Assembly: GCA_900468535.1 (NCBI GenBank)
Contig: UBTY01000041.1
Location: 62,001-126,000, forward strand
DNA length: 64,000 bases
Reading direction: 5' to 3'
Source: Hyphomicrobiales bacterium
Lineage (GTDB): Bacteria > Pseudomonadota > Alphaproteobacteria > Rhizobiales > Rhizobiaceae
Shown: positions 7,567 to 15,802 of the stretch, in pieces
Numbering within the stretch: position 1 is the first letter of the stretch
How the letters are laid out: the number at the start of each line of letters is the position of its first letter
Notes under the pieces: model-generated
Database searches by the model: none
Seen by the model: only the letters and a program-made list of their open reading frames with translations
Told to the model about the DNA's origin: nothing
Program-made: the position numbers and the translations under genes

Positions 7567-9129
7567 ATGACTTTTGATACCACACGCCGCAACCTGCTGA
7601 TCGGTGGCGCTTCGATCGCTACGGTTGTTGCCCTGGGTGGCATCCACCCGGCGTTCGCAAACGCTGCCCGCACAAAGATCGTCGTCCGCGTTGACAAGGA
7701 CCTTTCCAACCTGGACCCGGCGAACAGGTCTGGGCCAGTCGATCTCAACGTCATCTGGTCCGTCCAGCAGGGCCTGATTTCCTTCAAGCCGGGCTCGACC
7801 GAGTGGGAGCTTGATGCCGCGGAGGAGCTGGAGCAGGTCAGCGACACGGAAATCCGCTTCAAGCTGCGCAGCGGCCTGAAGTTTACCGATGGTTACGGGG
7901 ATCTCACGGCGGAAGACGTGAAGTTCTCCTTTGAAAGGTTCATCAAACCGGATGCCGATGGCAAGTCGGTCACCTACGCCAAGGACTGGTCGGCTCTCGA
8001 TCGGGTGGAAGTGACCGGCCCGCTTGAGGGGCGGATTATCCTGAAGAAGCCCGCCCCCGCTTTGTACACGATCGCGCTGGCCGATGGGTCGGGCCGGATC
8101 GTCTCGAAGAAGGCCTTCGACAAACTCGGCAAGGATATCGCGACGAAGCTTATCGGCAGCGGCCCCTATGTCCTTAAGGAATGGAAGCCGCGCGAGCAGT
8201 TCGTTCTGGAGATCAATCCGGACTACAAGGGACCGATCCAGCCACACTTCCAACAGATCATCGGCAAACCGATCGGGGAACAGAAGACCGCCGAAGTTGC
8301 CTTCCGCTCCGGCGAGATCGACTTTACGGCGATTGATCCGGAGAATGGAAAATCGCTGGCTGCCGAGCCTGACGCCAGCGTGACGCAGATCCCGGCGATC
8401 GACTATGTCTGGTTCGGGCCAAATATCGAGAAGCCGCCGTTCAACGATATTCGTGTGCGACAGGCAATCCGCTACGCCGTCGATATCGACGCCATCCTGC
8501 AGGGCGCCTACTCCGGCCTATATCCCCGCGCAAATGCGCTTCTTGCGCCAAGCCTGCTCGGCTACTGGAAGGACGCGCCAGCCTATGCACGCGATCTCGA
8601 CAAGGCAAAAGCGCTGCTGACTGAGGCGGGCCAATCCGCAGGTTTCAAAACGAAGCTCACCATCGAGGCGGGCGCCCGCAACGAAGCCATCGCGCAGATC
8701 ATCCAGGCAAACCTCGCCGAAGTCGGCATCGAGGTAGAGATCGAGGCATTGGAATCGGCAGCCTACTGGGCACTGGGCAATAACGATGCCAGCAAGGATC
8801 TCGAACTGTCGCTGATCAAATACAACGGCAAGTTCGACCCGGGCTTCCAGACCCAGTGGTTCACATCGGCTCAGGTCGGCCAGTGGAACTGGCAGCGGTG
8901 GAAGAATGCGGATTTCGACGCGCTTCACGAGAAGGGCGGCGTAACCGTCGATCCGGCCGAGCGGGCAAAGATCTATATCGAAGCACAGAAGCTCTTGGAC
9001 GAGTCCGCGGCCTTTATCTGGGTCACGCACAACCTCAATGCCTTTGCCTCGCGCAAATGGCTGAAGCCCGGCGTACTCCCAAATGGCAACAACTGGCTCT
9101 ACACGGCTTTCACGGAAGCGACGGCCTGA
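7567..9129 (+). CDS. ABC transporter substrate-binding protein, family 5 (DppA/OppA-like)
   Basis: The 520-residue periplasmic protein belongs to the extracellular solute-binding family 5. The N-terminus TRRNLLIGGASIATVVAL is a twin-arginine-type signal ending near HPAFA. Family features include LDPANRSGPVDLNVIWSVQQGL, the FTDGYGDLTAEDVKFSFERF region and RVRQAIRYAVD. It opens an operon with two permeases and two ATPases, all within a few bases of each other. The family carries peptides, opines, nickel or other small compounds, so the ligand cannot be named. A palindrome lies in its promoter. Confidence 0.92.
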   Translation: MTFDTTRRNLLIGGASIATVVALGGIHPAFANAARTKIVVRVDKDLSNLDPANRSGPVDLNVIWSVQQGLISFKPGSTEWELDAAEELEQVSDTEIRFKLRSGLKFTDGYGDLTAEDVKFSFERFIKPDADGKSVTYAKDWSALDRVEVTGPLEGRIILKKPAPALYTIALADGSGRIVSKKAFDKLGKDIATKLIGSGPYVLKEWKPREQFVLEINPDYKGPIQPHFQQIIGKPIGEQKTAEVAFRSGEIDFTAIDPENGKSLAAEPDASVTQIPAIDYVWFGPNIEKPPFNDIRVRQAIRYAVDIDAILQGAYSGLYPRANALLAPSLLGYWKDAPAYARDLDKAKALLTEAGQSAGFKTKLTIEAGARNEAIAQIIQANLAEVGIEVEIEALESAAYWALGNNDASKDLELSLIKYNGKFDPGFQTQWFTSAQVGQWNWQRWKNADFDALHEKGGVTVDPAERAKIYIEAQKLLDESAAFIWVTHNLNAFASRKWLKPGVLPNGNNWLYTAFTEATA

Positions 9130-9168
9130 TACGGTGGCGACCGCTCGCATAAGCAAGGATGCGCTTTC

Positions 9169-10146
9169 ATGAAAAGCGCATCTCTCCAGATCCACGTCGC
9201 CTTCAAGCTTGCCACGGCACTGCTCGCGGTTGCCGGTTCCGTCGTGTTATTGATGGCGTTGACGCGCCTGATCCCCGGCGATCCGGCGACGGTTATCCTC
9301 GGTTCACGCGCGACCCCTGAGGCGATTGCCGCACTCAACGCCCGTATCGGGCTCGACAAGCCGCTGCTTGCACAGGTCGTCACGTTCTTCGGGACCCTGT
9401 TTTCCGGAGACCTTGGAGAGGACGTCTTCAACGGCCGCCCGGTTCTCGGGATGGTCCTCGGCGCTCTTCCGAACACCGTAGCGCTTGCGATCTCGGCTAT
9501 GATCTGCGCGATCGTTGTAGGGGTCCCGCTTGCGCTCGTCTCGGCTCATTCACCCGGCGGCAAGGTCGACCGCATCGTCGCCTTCCTAAGCATCGGCTTT
9601 ATTTCAACCCCGAGCTTCGTGGTTTCGGTATTCCTGCTGATGATCTTTTCGGTGACCCTTCGCTGGTTCCCGGTTCTCGGAGCCGGAGACAGCGGCGATC
9701 TGGCCGATCAGCTCTGGCATCTGATCTTGCCAACGAGCGCACTTGCCGCTGGCTGGATCGGCTACATCGCACGTCTCCTCCGGTCGTCGCTGCTGGAAGT
9801 CCTGAGCGAAAACCATATCCGGACGCTTCGCGCCTACGGGGTCAGCGAAATCAAGATCATGGTCAAATACGCCCTCAAGCCAGCGGTGCTGCCGACGATC
9901 GCGGTGCTCGGCATGGGCTTTGGCGAGTTGCTTGGCGGTGCCGTTTTTGCGGAAGTGATTTTCAACCGCCCGGGCCTGGGCTCGCTGATCTATGACGCCA
10001 TCCGCTCGAGGAACTATCCTGTCGTCCAGGGCGGCGTTTTCGTGATCGTACTTCTCTACGTGCTCACCAATCTTCTTGCCGACCTGTCGCAGAGCCTCAT
10101 CGATCCGCGCGAACGAGCCCGCCTCGCGTCAGGGGGGACAGGCTGA
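9169..10146 (+). CDS. ABC transporter permease (DppB-like)
   Basis: The 325-residue inner-membrane protein has the DppB/OppB layout: an N-terminal helix, a periplasmic segment ending in LTRLIPGDPATVILGSRA, then five helices. The EAA-type loop, with RTLRAYGVSEIKIMVKYALKPAVLPTI, contacts the ATPases. FGELLGGAVFAEVIFNRPGLGSL is a family hallmark. It pairs with the next permease, whose ATG follows 2 bp after this stop. Confidence 0.93.
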   Translation: MKSASLQIHVAFKLATALLAVAGSVVLLMALTRLIPGDPATVILGSRATPEAIAALNARIGLDKPLLAQVVTFFGTLFSGDLGEDVFNGRPVLGMVLGALPNTVALAISAMICAIVVGVPLALVSAHSPGGKVDRIVAFLSIGFISTPSFVVSVFLLMIFSVTLRWFPVLGAGDSGDLADQLWHLILPTSALAAGWIGYIARLLRSSLLEVLSENHIRTLRAYGVSEIKIMVKYALKPAVLPTIAVLGMGFGELLGGAVFAEVIFNRPGLGSLIYDAIRSRNYPVVQGGVFVIVLLYVLTNLLADLSQSLIDPRERARLASGGTG

Positions 10147-10148
10147 AG

Positions 10149-10982
10149 ATGACCGCTCTGATCGAACTCTCCCGACGCCCCGGCGGCACCTTCGCGCTAT
10201 CAGCCGTGACCTTGCTCTGTCTCGTCGCGATCGCCGCACCTTTCATCGCGCCGTACGGTCCGAATGCAATTGCGCCGGCGAACCGACTGATCGGCCCGTC
10301 GCTGCAACATCTTTTCGGGACCGACCAGCTCGGCCGCGACATTCTCAGCCGCCTGATCTTCGGGACCCGCGTCGCGCTCGGAATATCGCTCTCGGTCATC
10401 GCGATCTCGCTGGTCGCAGGCGTCGTGATCGGCGTCACGGCCGCGCTTTCGCCGCGCGCGTTTGATCTCGTGATTGTCGGCGTGTTCGACATCATCACGT
10501 CCTTCCCGAGCATCGTTCTTGCGTTGGCTTTGGTCGCTGTGTTCGGGCCGGGACTTGGCAACGTCGTGTTGCTGGTCAGCATTGTATTCATCCCGCATTT
10601 CGGCCGCGTCGCTCGAGCCCAGACGATCACCATCCGCAACAGCCCCTTCATCGAGGCTGAACGGGTGCTTGGCGCCGAGAAATGGCGCGTGATCCTGCAT
10701 CATGTGATCCCGAACATCATCGGACCCATCTTTGTGCTTGCCTGCATGGACATCCCTGTTGTGATCACCATCGAGGCCGGTTTGAGCTTTCTCGGATTGG
10801 GCGTGCGTCCGCCGCTCGCCAGCTGGGGAAACCTGCTCAATGACGGATACACCTATCTCGACCAGTCCATCTGGCTTGCGACCTTCTCCGGCCTTTCCCT
10901 CATCCTCGCGACTCTTGGCTTTGCATTGCTTGGCGAAGCGCTACGCGACGCGCTCGACCCGAAGCTTCGGAGGAGCTTGTGA
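10149..10982 (+). CDS. ABC transporter permease (DppC-like)
   Basis: The 277-residue permease has LFGTDQLGRDILSRLIFGTR near the N-terminus and the coupling loop EAERVLGAEKWRVILHHVIPN. GLSFLGLGVRPPLASWGNLL near the C-terminus is the standard DppC/OppC ending. About six helices are visible. Its stop overlaps the GTG start of the first ATPase gene, showing translational coupling in the operon. Confidence 0.93.
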   Translation: MTALIELSRRPGGTFALSAVTLLCLVAIAAPFIAPYGPNAIAPANRLIGPSLQHLFGTDQLGRDILSRLIFGTRVALGISLSVIAISLVAGVVIGVTAALSPRAFDLVIVGVFDIITSFPSIVLALALVAVFGPGLGNVVLLVSIVFIPHFGRVARAQTITIRNSPFIEAERVLGAEKWRVILHHVIPNIIGPIFVLACMDIPVVITIEAGLSFLGLGVRPPLASWGNLLNDGYTYLDQSIWLATFSGLSLILATLGFALLGEALRDALDPKLRRSL

Positions 10983-11956
10983 CGGATAGTTTGCTTGAAA
11001 TCGAAAAGCTCAACGTCTCCTATCGTGGCAACGGTCGCGTGGCACGAATTCTTGATGGCGTCGATCTGTCGATCGGCCATGGCAGATCCGTCGGCCTTGT
11101 CGGAGAGAGCGGCAGCGGCAAATCGACGGTTGCTTTCGCGCTCCTCGGCCTGCTTGCCGAGAATGCCGAGATTTCCGTTGGCCATGCTGCATTCAACGGC
11201 AAGAAACGGGATTTCGGAGGAAGGGATACGGCCGCTCTCTGCGGCACCGATATCGCCATCATTTTCCAGGATCCGATGACGGCGCTCAATCCGATGTTCA
11301 CGATCGGGACGCAACTCGTCGATATCCAGCGCCGGCGCTTCCCGAAGGAGAGCAGGCGGGCATTGTGGGCGCGCGCGCAGGCCGTACTTGCCGACGTCGG
11401 TGTCTCTGACGCGGCCGCACGAATGCACCGCTACCCGCATGAATTTTCGGGCGGAATGCGCCAGCGCGTCGTCATTGCGATGGCGCTTCTGGTGGAGCCC
11501 AAGCTGCTGCTCGCTGACGAGCCGACAACCGCACTTGACGCGACAGTCGAGGCCCAGGTCGTCGACGTCTTGCAGCGATTGAGGCGACGAACATCAGCAT
11601 CAATGCTCATTGTCAGCCACAGCGTGGGTCTGATCGCGGAACTCTGCGATAGCGTGGTCGTCATGTATGCCGGAACCGTCGTTGAAAGCGGTCCGGTGGA
11701 CGACGTCCTTCGCTCGCCCTCGCACCCATACACCAGAGCCCTTCTCGCCTGCGAAATCGATCCCTATGAGGCGTTCAATCCGTCGCAAGACCTTGCGACC
11801 ATCCCGGGAAGCGTACCCGATCCAGCGCACCGGCCAGAAGGCTGCATTTTTGCCGGGCGCTGTCCCCAGCGACACGACAGATGCAGCGAGAGGCCGCCAC
11901 AGCGACATATGGCTGGCGGCCGGACCTATTCCTGCTGGCTGGAGACAACACAATGA
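10979..11956 (+). CDS. ABC transporter ATP-binding protein (DppD-like)
   Basis: The 325-residue ATPase starts at GTG inside the stop of the preceding permease gene. It has Walker A GESGSGKSTVAF, Q-loop IIFQDPMTALNP, signature FSGGMRQRVVIAM, Walker B LLLADEPTTALD and a switch His in LIVSHSVGLI. The C-terminal oligopeptide-type extension holds cysteines in GCIFAGRCPQRHDRC, which in relatives bind an Fe-S cluster or metal. It forms a heterodimer with the next gene product. Confidence 0.93.
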   Translation: MTDSLLEIEKLNVSYRGNGRVARILDGVDLSIGHGRSVGLVGESGSGKSTVAFALLGLLAENAEISVGHAAFNGKKRDFGGRDTAALCGTDIAIIFQDPMTALNPMFTIGTQLVDIQRRRFPKESRRALWARAQAVLADVGVSDAAARMHRYPHEFSGGMRQRVVIAMALLVEPKLLLADEPTTALDATVEAQVVDVLQRLRRRTSASMLIVSHSVGLIAELCDSVVVMYAGTVVESGPVDDVLRSPSHPYTRALLACEIDPYEAFNPSQDLATIPGSVPDPAHRPEGCIFAGRCPQRHDRCSERPPQRHMAGGRTYSCWLETTQ

Positions 11957-12924
11957 CGTTGCCGGTCCTCAAGCTTCAGGGTGCAGTCGTTCGCTACGAT
12001 CGGGTCACCGCCGTCGACGGCGTCTCGCTCGAACTGCGACGTGGGGAGACGCTTGGTCTCGTTGGCGAGAGCGGATGCGGCAAGTCCTCGATCGCGCGCG
12101 CCATCGTTGGACTTCAACCGCTTGCAGGCGGTACGCTCTCGATTGAAGGCGAGAGCCTTGGGGGCATCAGTCCTCAGCGGCGGCGATCGCTTCAGCAAAA
12201 AATCCAGCTCCTGTTCCAGGATCCGGCTGCATCACTGTCACCGCGCATGACGGTCGGCAACCTGTTGGCCGAGCCGCTGAAAATCCGCAGGACCTTCAGA
12301 CCCGGCCGGTGGGCCGAGGTGCGAGCGCTGGCCGAGAGCATTGGACTCGGCCAGCAGCTATTGTCGCGCTATCCGCACCAATTGAGCGGCGGCCAGGCAC
12401 GACGTGTGGCGCTGGTGCGGGTGCTTGCGGCCGATCCTTCCATCATCGTGGCGGACGAGCCGACGGCGGGGCTCGACATTTCGGTCCAAGGGGATCTTCT
12501 CAATGTCTTGCGATCACTGCGGGAACGTCTGGGTTTGAGCTACCTATTGATCTCCCACAATCTCAACGTTGTCGGGCGCGTCACGGACCGGGTCGCCGTC
12601 ATGTATCTTGGCCAAATCGTCGAAAGCGGACCGACCGCGGCGATCTTCAACGCGCCAGCGCATCCCTACACCCAAGCCCTGCTATCTGCGAACCTGACAC
12701 TCAACCCTGATCGTCGGCGCGAGCGGGTCGTTCTTTCGGGTGAGCTTCCGAGCCCAAGCAACCCTCCATCGGGCTGCCGGTTCCACAAGCGCTGTCCGAT
12801 CGCGCAACCGATCTGCGCGAACTTGGCCCCTACCCTCCAAGCTAGCAATAACGAGCGAAGTGTCGCCTGCCATTTTCCACTGACGACGGCACCCGCTATC
12901 ATTCCTCAAGCGATCGCGGGATAG
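11953..12924 (+). CDS. ABC transporter ATP-binding protein (DppF-like)
   Basis: The 323-residue ATPase starts at an ATG that overlaps the previous stop by 4 bp; the longer frame from 11881 lies inside the neighbour. Motifs: Walker A GESGCGKSSIARA, Q-loop LLFQDPAASLSP, signature LSGGQARRVALVR, Walker B IIVADEPTAGLD and YLLISHNLNVV. The C-terminus has SGCRFHKRCPIAQPIC. It closes the five-gene transporter operon and overlaps tail-to-tail by 19 bp with the convergent PhnD-like gene. Confidence 0.93.
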   Translation: MTLPVLKLQGAVVRYDRVTAVDGVSLELRRGETLGLVGESGCGKSSIARAIVGLQPLAGGTLSIEGESLGGISPQRRRSLQQKIQLLFQDPAASLSPRMTVGNLLAEPLKIRRTFRPGRWAEVRALAESIGLGQQLLSRYPHQLSGGQARRVALVRVLAADPSIIVADEPTAGLDISVQGDLLNVLRSLRERLGLSYLLISHNLNVVGRVTDRVAVMYLGQIVESGPTAAIFNAPAHPYTQALLSANLTLNPDRRRERVVLSGELPSPSNPPSGCRFHKRCPIAQPICANLAPTLQASNNERSVACHFPLTTAPAIIPQAIAG

Positions 12925-13712
12925 CCATGAGCTGCTGCTTCCCGATCGTATCCAGCCAGAACGTCGTAGTCGCTGTCTCCCAGAACCTCGACGCCTCGAA
13001 GCGAAAGCGTGTCGCAGACGCTCGAAAGGCCCTTGTCGGATATGGTCTCTGCAAGAGCGCGGCGGAGCGCGGCCAACTCGCCCACAGACGTCGACGCGGA
13101 CGTGATGAAGGGCAGTCCCGGGCCTTTTGCGGTTTCGGCAAGGATTCGCACTCCCGCGACACGGGCCGGATCGAACCGAAGAGTGTTGCCGAAGGTTACG
13201 CAGTCGATCGCGGCAACGTCGGCAGTGCCATTTGCAACAGCCTCGATGCTCGCCCGATGCCCCCCGGTCTCAACTACAGACGAGAAAAAGCGCCCGTCTT
13301 TCGCGTGAGGGGCGATGAAATGGCGAAAGAGATTGTACCCGGAGTTGCTGCCCGGTTCGTTGATAGCGGCACGCCCTCCTCGAAGATCCTCCACCGACGC
13401 TACCTTGGAATCCGCGGCCACGATGATGAAGCTGCATTTGAGCGGCCCGATGCATCCGGGCAATCCGTAGATCGGCGTGGCAACCAGCTGCACCTTTCCA
13501 CGCAGGCGCTGGACATAAGGGTATCCGCAGGTCTGCCCGAAAAGCAGATCGGGATCGAGCCAGGCTTCATCGTAGCGGATCTCATGGTTCAGCATCGCCG
13601 GCGCATCAAGCCCATAGCCGCGGATGCGATTGCCCAGTGCTTCCCAGAACAGTTCCGTCGCCTCGGCAACCGGGGGCGGGCTTACATACATGGCCAGACT
13701 GGCAAAGGGCAT
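12906..13712 (-). CDS. PhnD/SsuA-like substrate-binding protein without signal peptide
   Basis: The 268-residue protein resembles phosphate/phosphonate-type binding proteins. It has YDEAWLDPDLLFGQTCGYPY, CSFIIVAADSKVASVEDLRG, the GGRAAINEPGSNSGYNLFRH region, and GGHRASIEAVANGTADVAAIDC, where such proteins hold the ligand. It starts MPFASLAMYVSPPPV with no hydrophobic signal, so it is probably cytoplasmic or has been recruited to sensing or an enzyme role. It diverges from the flavoprotein gene across a 21-bp palindrome. Confidence 0.8.
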   Translation of the reverse strand: MPFASLAMYVSPPPVAEATELFWEALGNRIRGYGLDAPAMLNHEIRYDEAWLDPDLLFGQTCGYPYVQRLRGKVQLVATPIYGLPGCIGPLKCSFIIVAADSKVASVEDLRGGRAAINEPGSNSGYNLFRHFIAPHAKDGRFFSSVVETGGHRASIEAVANGTADVAAIDCVTFGNTLRFDPARVAGVRILAETAKGPGLPFITSASTSVGELAALRRALAETISDKGLSSVCDTLSLRGVEVLGDSDYDVLAGYDREAAAHGYPAIA

Positions 13713-13736
13713 CGGGAACCTCCAAAGGCGTCGAAA

Positions 13737-13757
13737 AATCTATGCATTACATAGATT
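13737..13757. promoter_or_regulatory. 21-bp palindrome in divergent promoter
   Basis: AATCTATG-CATTA-CATAGATT is a perfect inverted repeat with 8-bp arms and a 5-bp spacer. It lies between the PhnD-like gene and the flavoprotein gene, in the only gap where a promoter for both can lie. The inner TCTATG-N5-CATAGA matches the site at 7482-7498 in form. Confidence 0.7.
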
Positions 13758-13793
13758 GAATAGCAACGAGTTTCATATCTCAGAAGGGATTTT

Positions 13794-15376
13794 ATGATGA
13801 CCGAAAAATCAACCGAACTTTTGTGCGATGTTCTCGTCATCGGGGGAGGCCTGCCGCATGCTGGGCCGCCCTGGAGGCGGCCGGTGCCAACGCCACAGTA
13901 GTGCTCGTCGACAAGGGCTATTGCGGAAGTTCGGGCGCCACGGCTTCCGCAGGCACGCAGATCTGGTACGTCAGCCCCGATCCGGCCGAACGGGAAGAAG
14001 CCATGGCGAGCCGCGAAGCGATGGGTGGCTACCTGTCCGAGCGGTCGTGGATGGTACCGGTTCTCGACAAGACGTTCGAATGCATCAATCGCCTCGCAGA
14101 ATGGGGTTATCCCTTCCCCCGCAACGAGGCCGGCGAGCAGCAGCGGATTTCCGTTCAGGGACCGGAATACATGCGGCTCCTGCGGCGGCGGGTGAAGAAT
14201 GCCGGCGTGACCATTCTCGACCATCATCCGGCAACGGAACTGCTGACCGACAACGGTGCCGTGGTTGGAGCGACCGGCCTGCGCCGACAAGAAGGCGGCC
14301 GCTGGACGGCCCACGCCGGTGCCGTGGTGCTGGCGACCGGCGGCTGCGCCTTCATGAGCAAGGCGCTGGGCTGTGACGTACTGACTGGCGACGGCTATCT
14401 CATGGGAGCGGAGGCCGGGGCCGAGCTTTCCGGGATGGAGTTTTCTTCGGCCTATGCGATTTCGCCGGCGTTCGCTTCGATCACCAAGACGGCACTTTAC
14501 CGTTTTGCACAGTTCTATCGCCAAGATCACAGCCTCATCGAGGGCGCAGGCTCGGCCCGGGGACGTTCGATCATCGCCCGCACTCTGCTGAGCGAACCTG
14601 TATTTGCCAGGCTCGATCTCGCCGAGACTGATGAGGTGAAGGCGATCCTGCGCCGCGCGCAGCCGAACTTTTTCGTGCCCTTCGATCGCCGCGGAATCGA
14701 TCCTTTCAATGATTTCTTCGAGGTGAAGCTTCGGCTTGAAGGAACCGTTCGCGGAACAGGCGGGCTCCGCCTGACCGGGCTTGACTGCGCAACCACCGTT
14801 CCCGGCCTTTACGCGGCCGGCGACAATGCCACGCGCGAACCGATCTGCGGCGGATTCACCGGCGGCGGCAGTCACAATTCTGCCTGGGCGATCGCGACGG
14901 GGGCGTTCGCCGGTGCATCGGCTGCGTCTTTTGCCCGCGACCGGCCAAACACACCTGTGTCTGTCAGCTTCCCGGCCACTATCGACGCGGCGAGCAATGC
15001 AATCGAACCCCGCGCTATCGTCACTGCGGTCCAGAACGAGGTTTTTCCACTTAATATCAACTACTTCCGCACGTCTGCTGCTCTTACTGCTTCACTTCAA
15101 AGGCTAGACGATCTGTGGAAACAAATCGCTCCGCTTTCGTCCAAGGACCAAACCGTTGCCTTGGAGTTGCGTCAGGCAAAGGCAATGACTGCGACCGCGC
15201 GCTACATGTATCGAGCGGCGCTGGAACGGACGGAAACGCGGGGCATGCACCGCCGCGACGACTTTCCGAAACAGGATGCCAGCCAGCACCACAGGCTCAT
15301 CGTCAGCGGTCTCGACCAGATTGCAATCCGGCCTGAGGCGGTCGATCCAGGCATCTACAGGGAGGCAGCGGAGTAA
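13794..15376 (+). pseudogene. FAD-dependent AprA/fumarate-reductase-like flavoprotein, frameshifted near the N-terminus
   Basis: From the ATG at 13794 the frame gives a normal start with the dinucleotide-binding strand CDVLVIGGGL, then reads out of register. The rest (AACWAALEAAGANATVVLVDKGY onward) continues in another frame to 15376. Restoring one G near 13853 (CTGCC to CTGGCC) would join them into about 527 residues reading GGGLAACWAALEA, as in AprA-type flavoproteins. Later motifs such as GAVVLATGGCAF and GLYAAGDNATREPICGG are intact. It overlaps the ferredoxin gene, its probable electron partner. A real mutation or a sequencing error is possible. An ATG at 13823 would give 517 residues without the FAD motif. 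Confidence 0.8.
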
Positions 15377-15696
15377 TGATTGAGGTTCTCGACCCCGAAG
15401 TCTGCACGGACTGCAATCTCTGCGTCAAAGTGTGCCCGACAAACGTTTTCGAGGCTGTCGCCGACGGACCGCCGGTCATTCTGCGTCAGGACAATTGCCA
15501 GACGTGCTTCATGTGTGAACTCTACTGTCCCGTCGATGCCCTCTACGTCGATCCCGACGCGGAGACCGTTCATGATCTGACCCTGGACACAGTACGGCAA
15601 AGCGGATTGTTTGGCAGCTACCGCAAGGCCATTGGCTGGCACAAGGACACGCGGGGTAGACGTCATATCGACGACCACTTCCGTCTGCCGCAATAG
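15376..15696 (+). CDS. 2[4Fe-4S] ferredoxin (AprB-like partner subunit)
   Basis: The 106-residue protein has two cluster motifs, CTDCNLCVKVCPTNVF and CQTCFMCELYCPVDAL, each with four cysteines. The ATG overlaps the flavoprotein stop (TAATG), so the two are co-translated. The C-terminal tail of about 35 residues recalls the extension that AprB-type subunits use to hold the flavoprotein. It probably passes electrons to or from that enzyme. It is unlike an adenylylsulfate reductase of sulfate reducers in context, since no sat or qmo genes are nearby. Confidence 0.9.
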   Translation: MIEVLDPEVCTDCNLCVKVCPTNVFEAVADGPPVILRQDNCQTCFMCELYCPVDALYVDPDAETVHDLTLDTVRQSGLFGSYRKAIGWHKDTRGRRHIDDHFRLPQ

Positions 15697-15747
15697 CTTG
15701 CATTGGGAGCCGGCAGACGCCTCAAAGAGACGAAACTGCCGAAATCT

Positions 15748-15796
15748 GCCGCGCAATCTCAGGCGAGAGGATGCCTGCGGTGGTTGATTGCGCGGC
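15748..15796. terminator. nested hairpin between convergent genes
   Basis: Outer arms GCCGCGCAATC (15748-15758) and GATTGCGCGGC (15786-15796) are perfectly complementary. An inner pair CAGGC/GCCTG (15760-15764, 15773-15777) nests inside. It lies between the ferredoxin stop and the emrB stop. There is no T tract, so factor-independent termination is uncertain, but its place fits a shared transcription barrier. Confidence 0.45.
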
Positions 15797-15802
15797 TCGA
15801 GC

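Noticed and set aside
7350..7862. N-terminal extension of the desaturase frame to 7862
   Set aside because: It would run through the promoter and first 295 bp of the divergent ABC binding-protein gene; the ATG at 7349 has a ribosome site and gives a family-sized protein.
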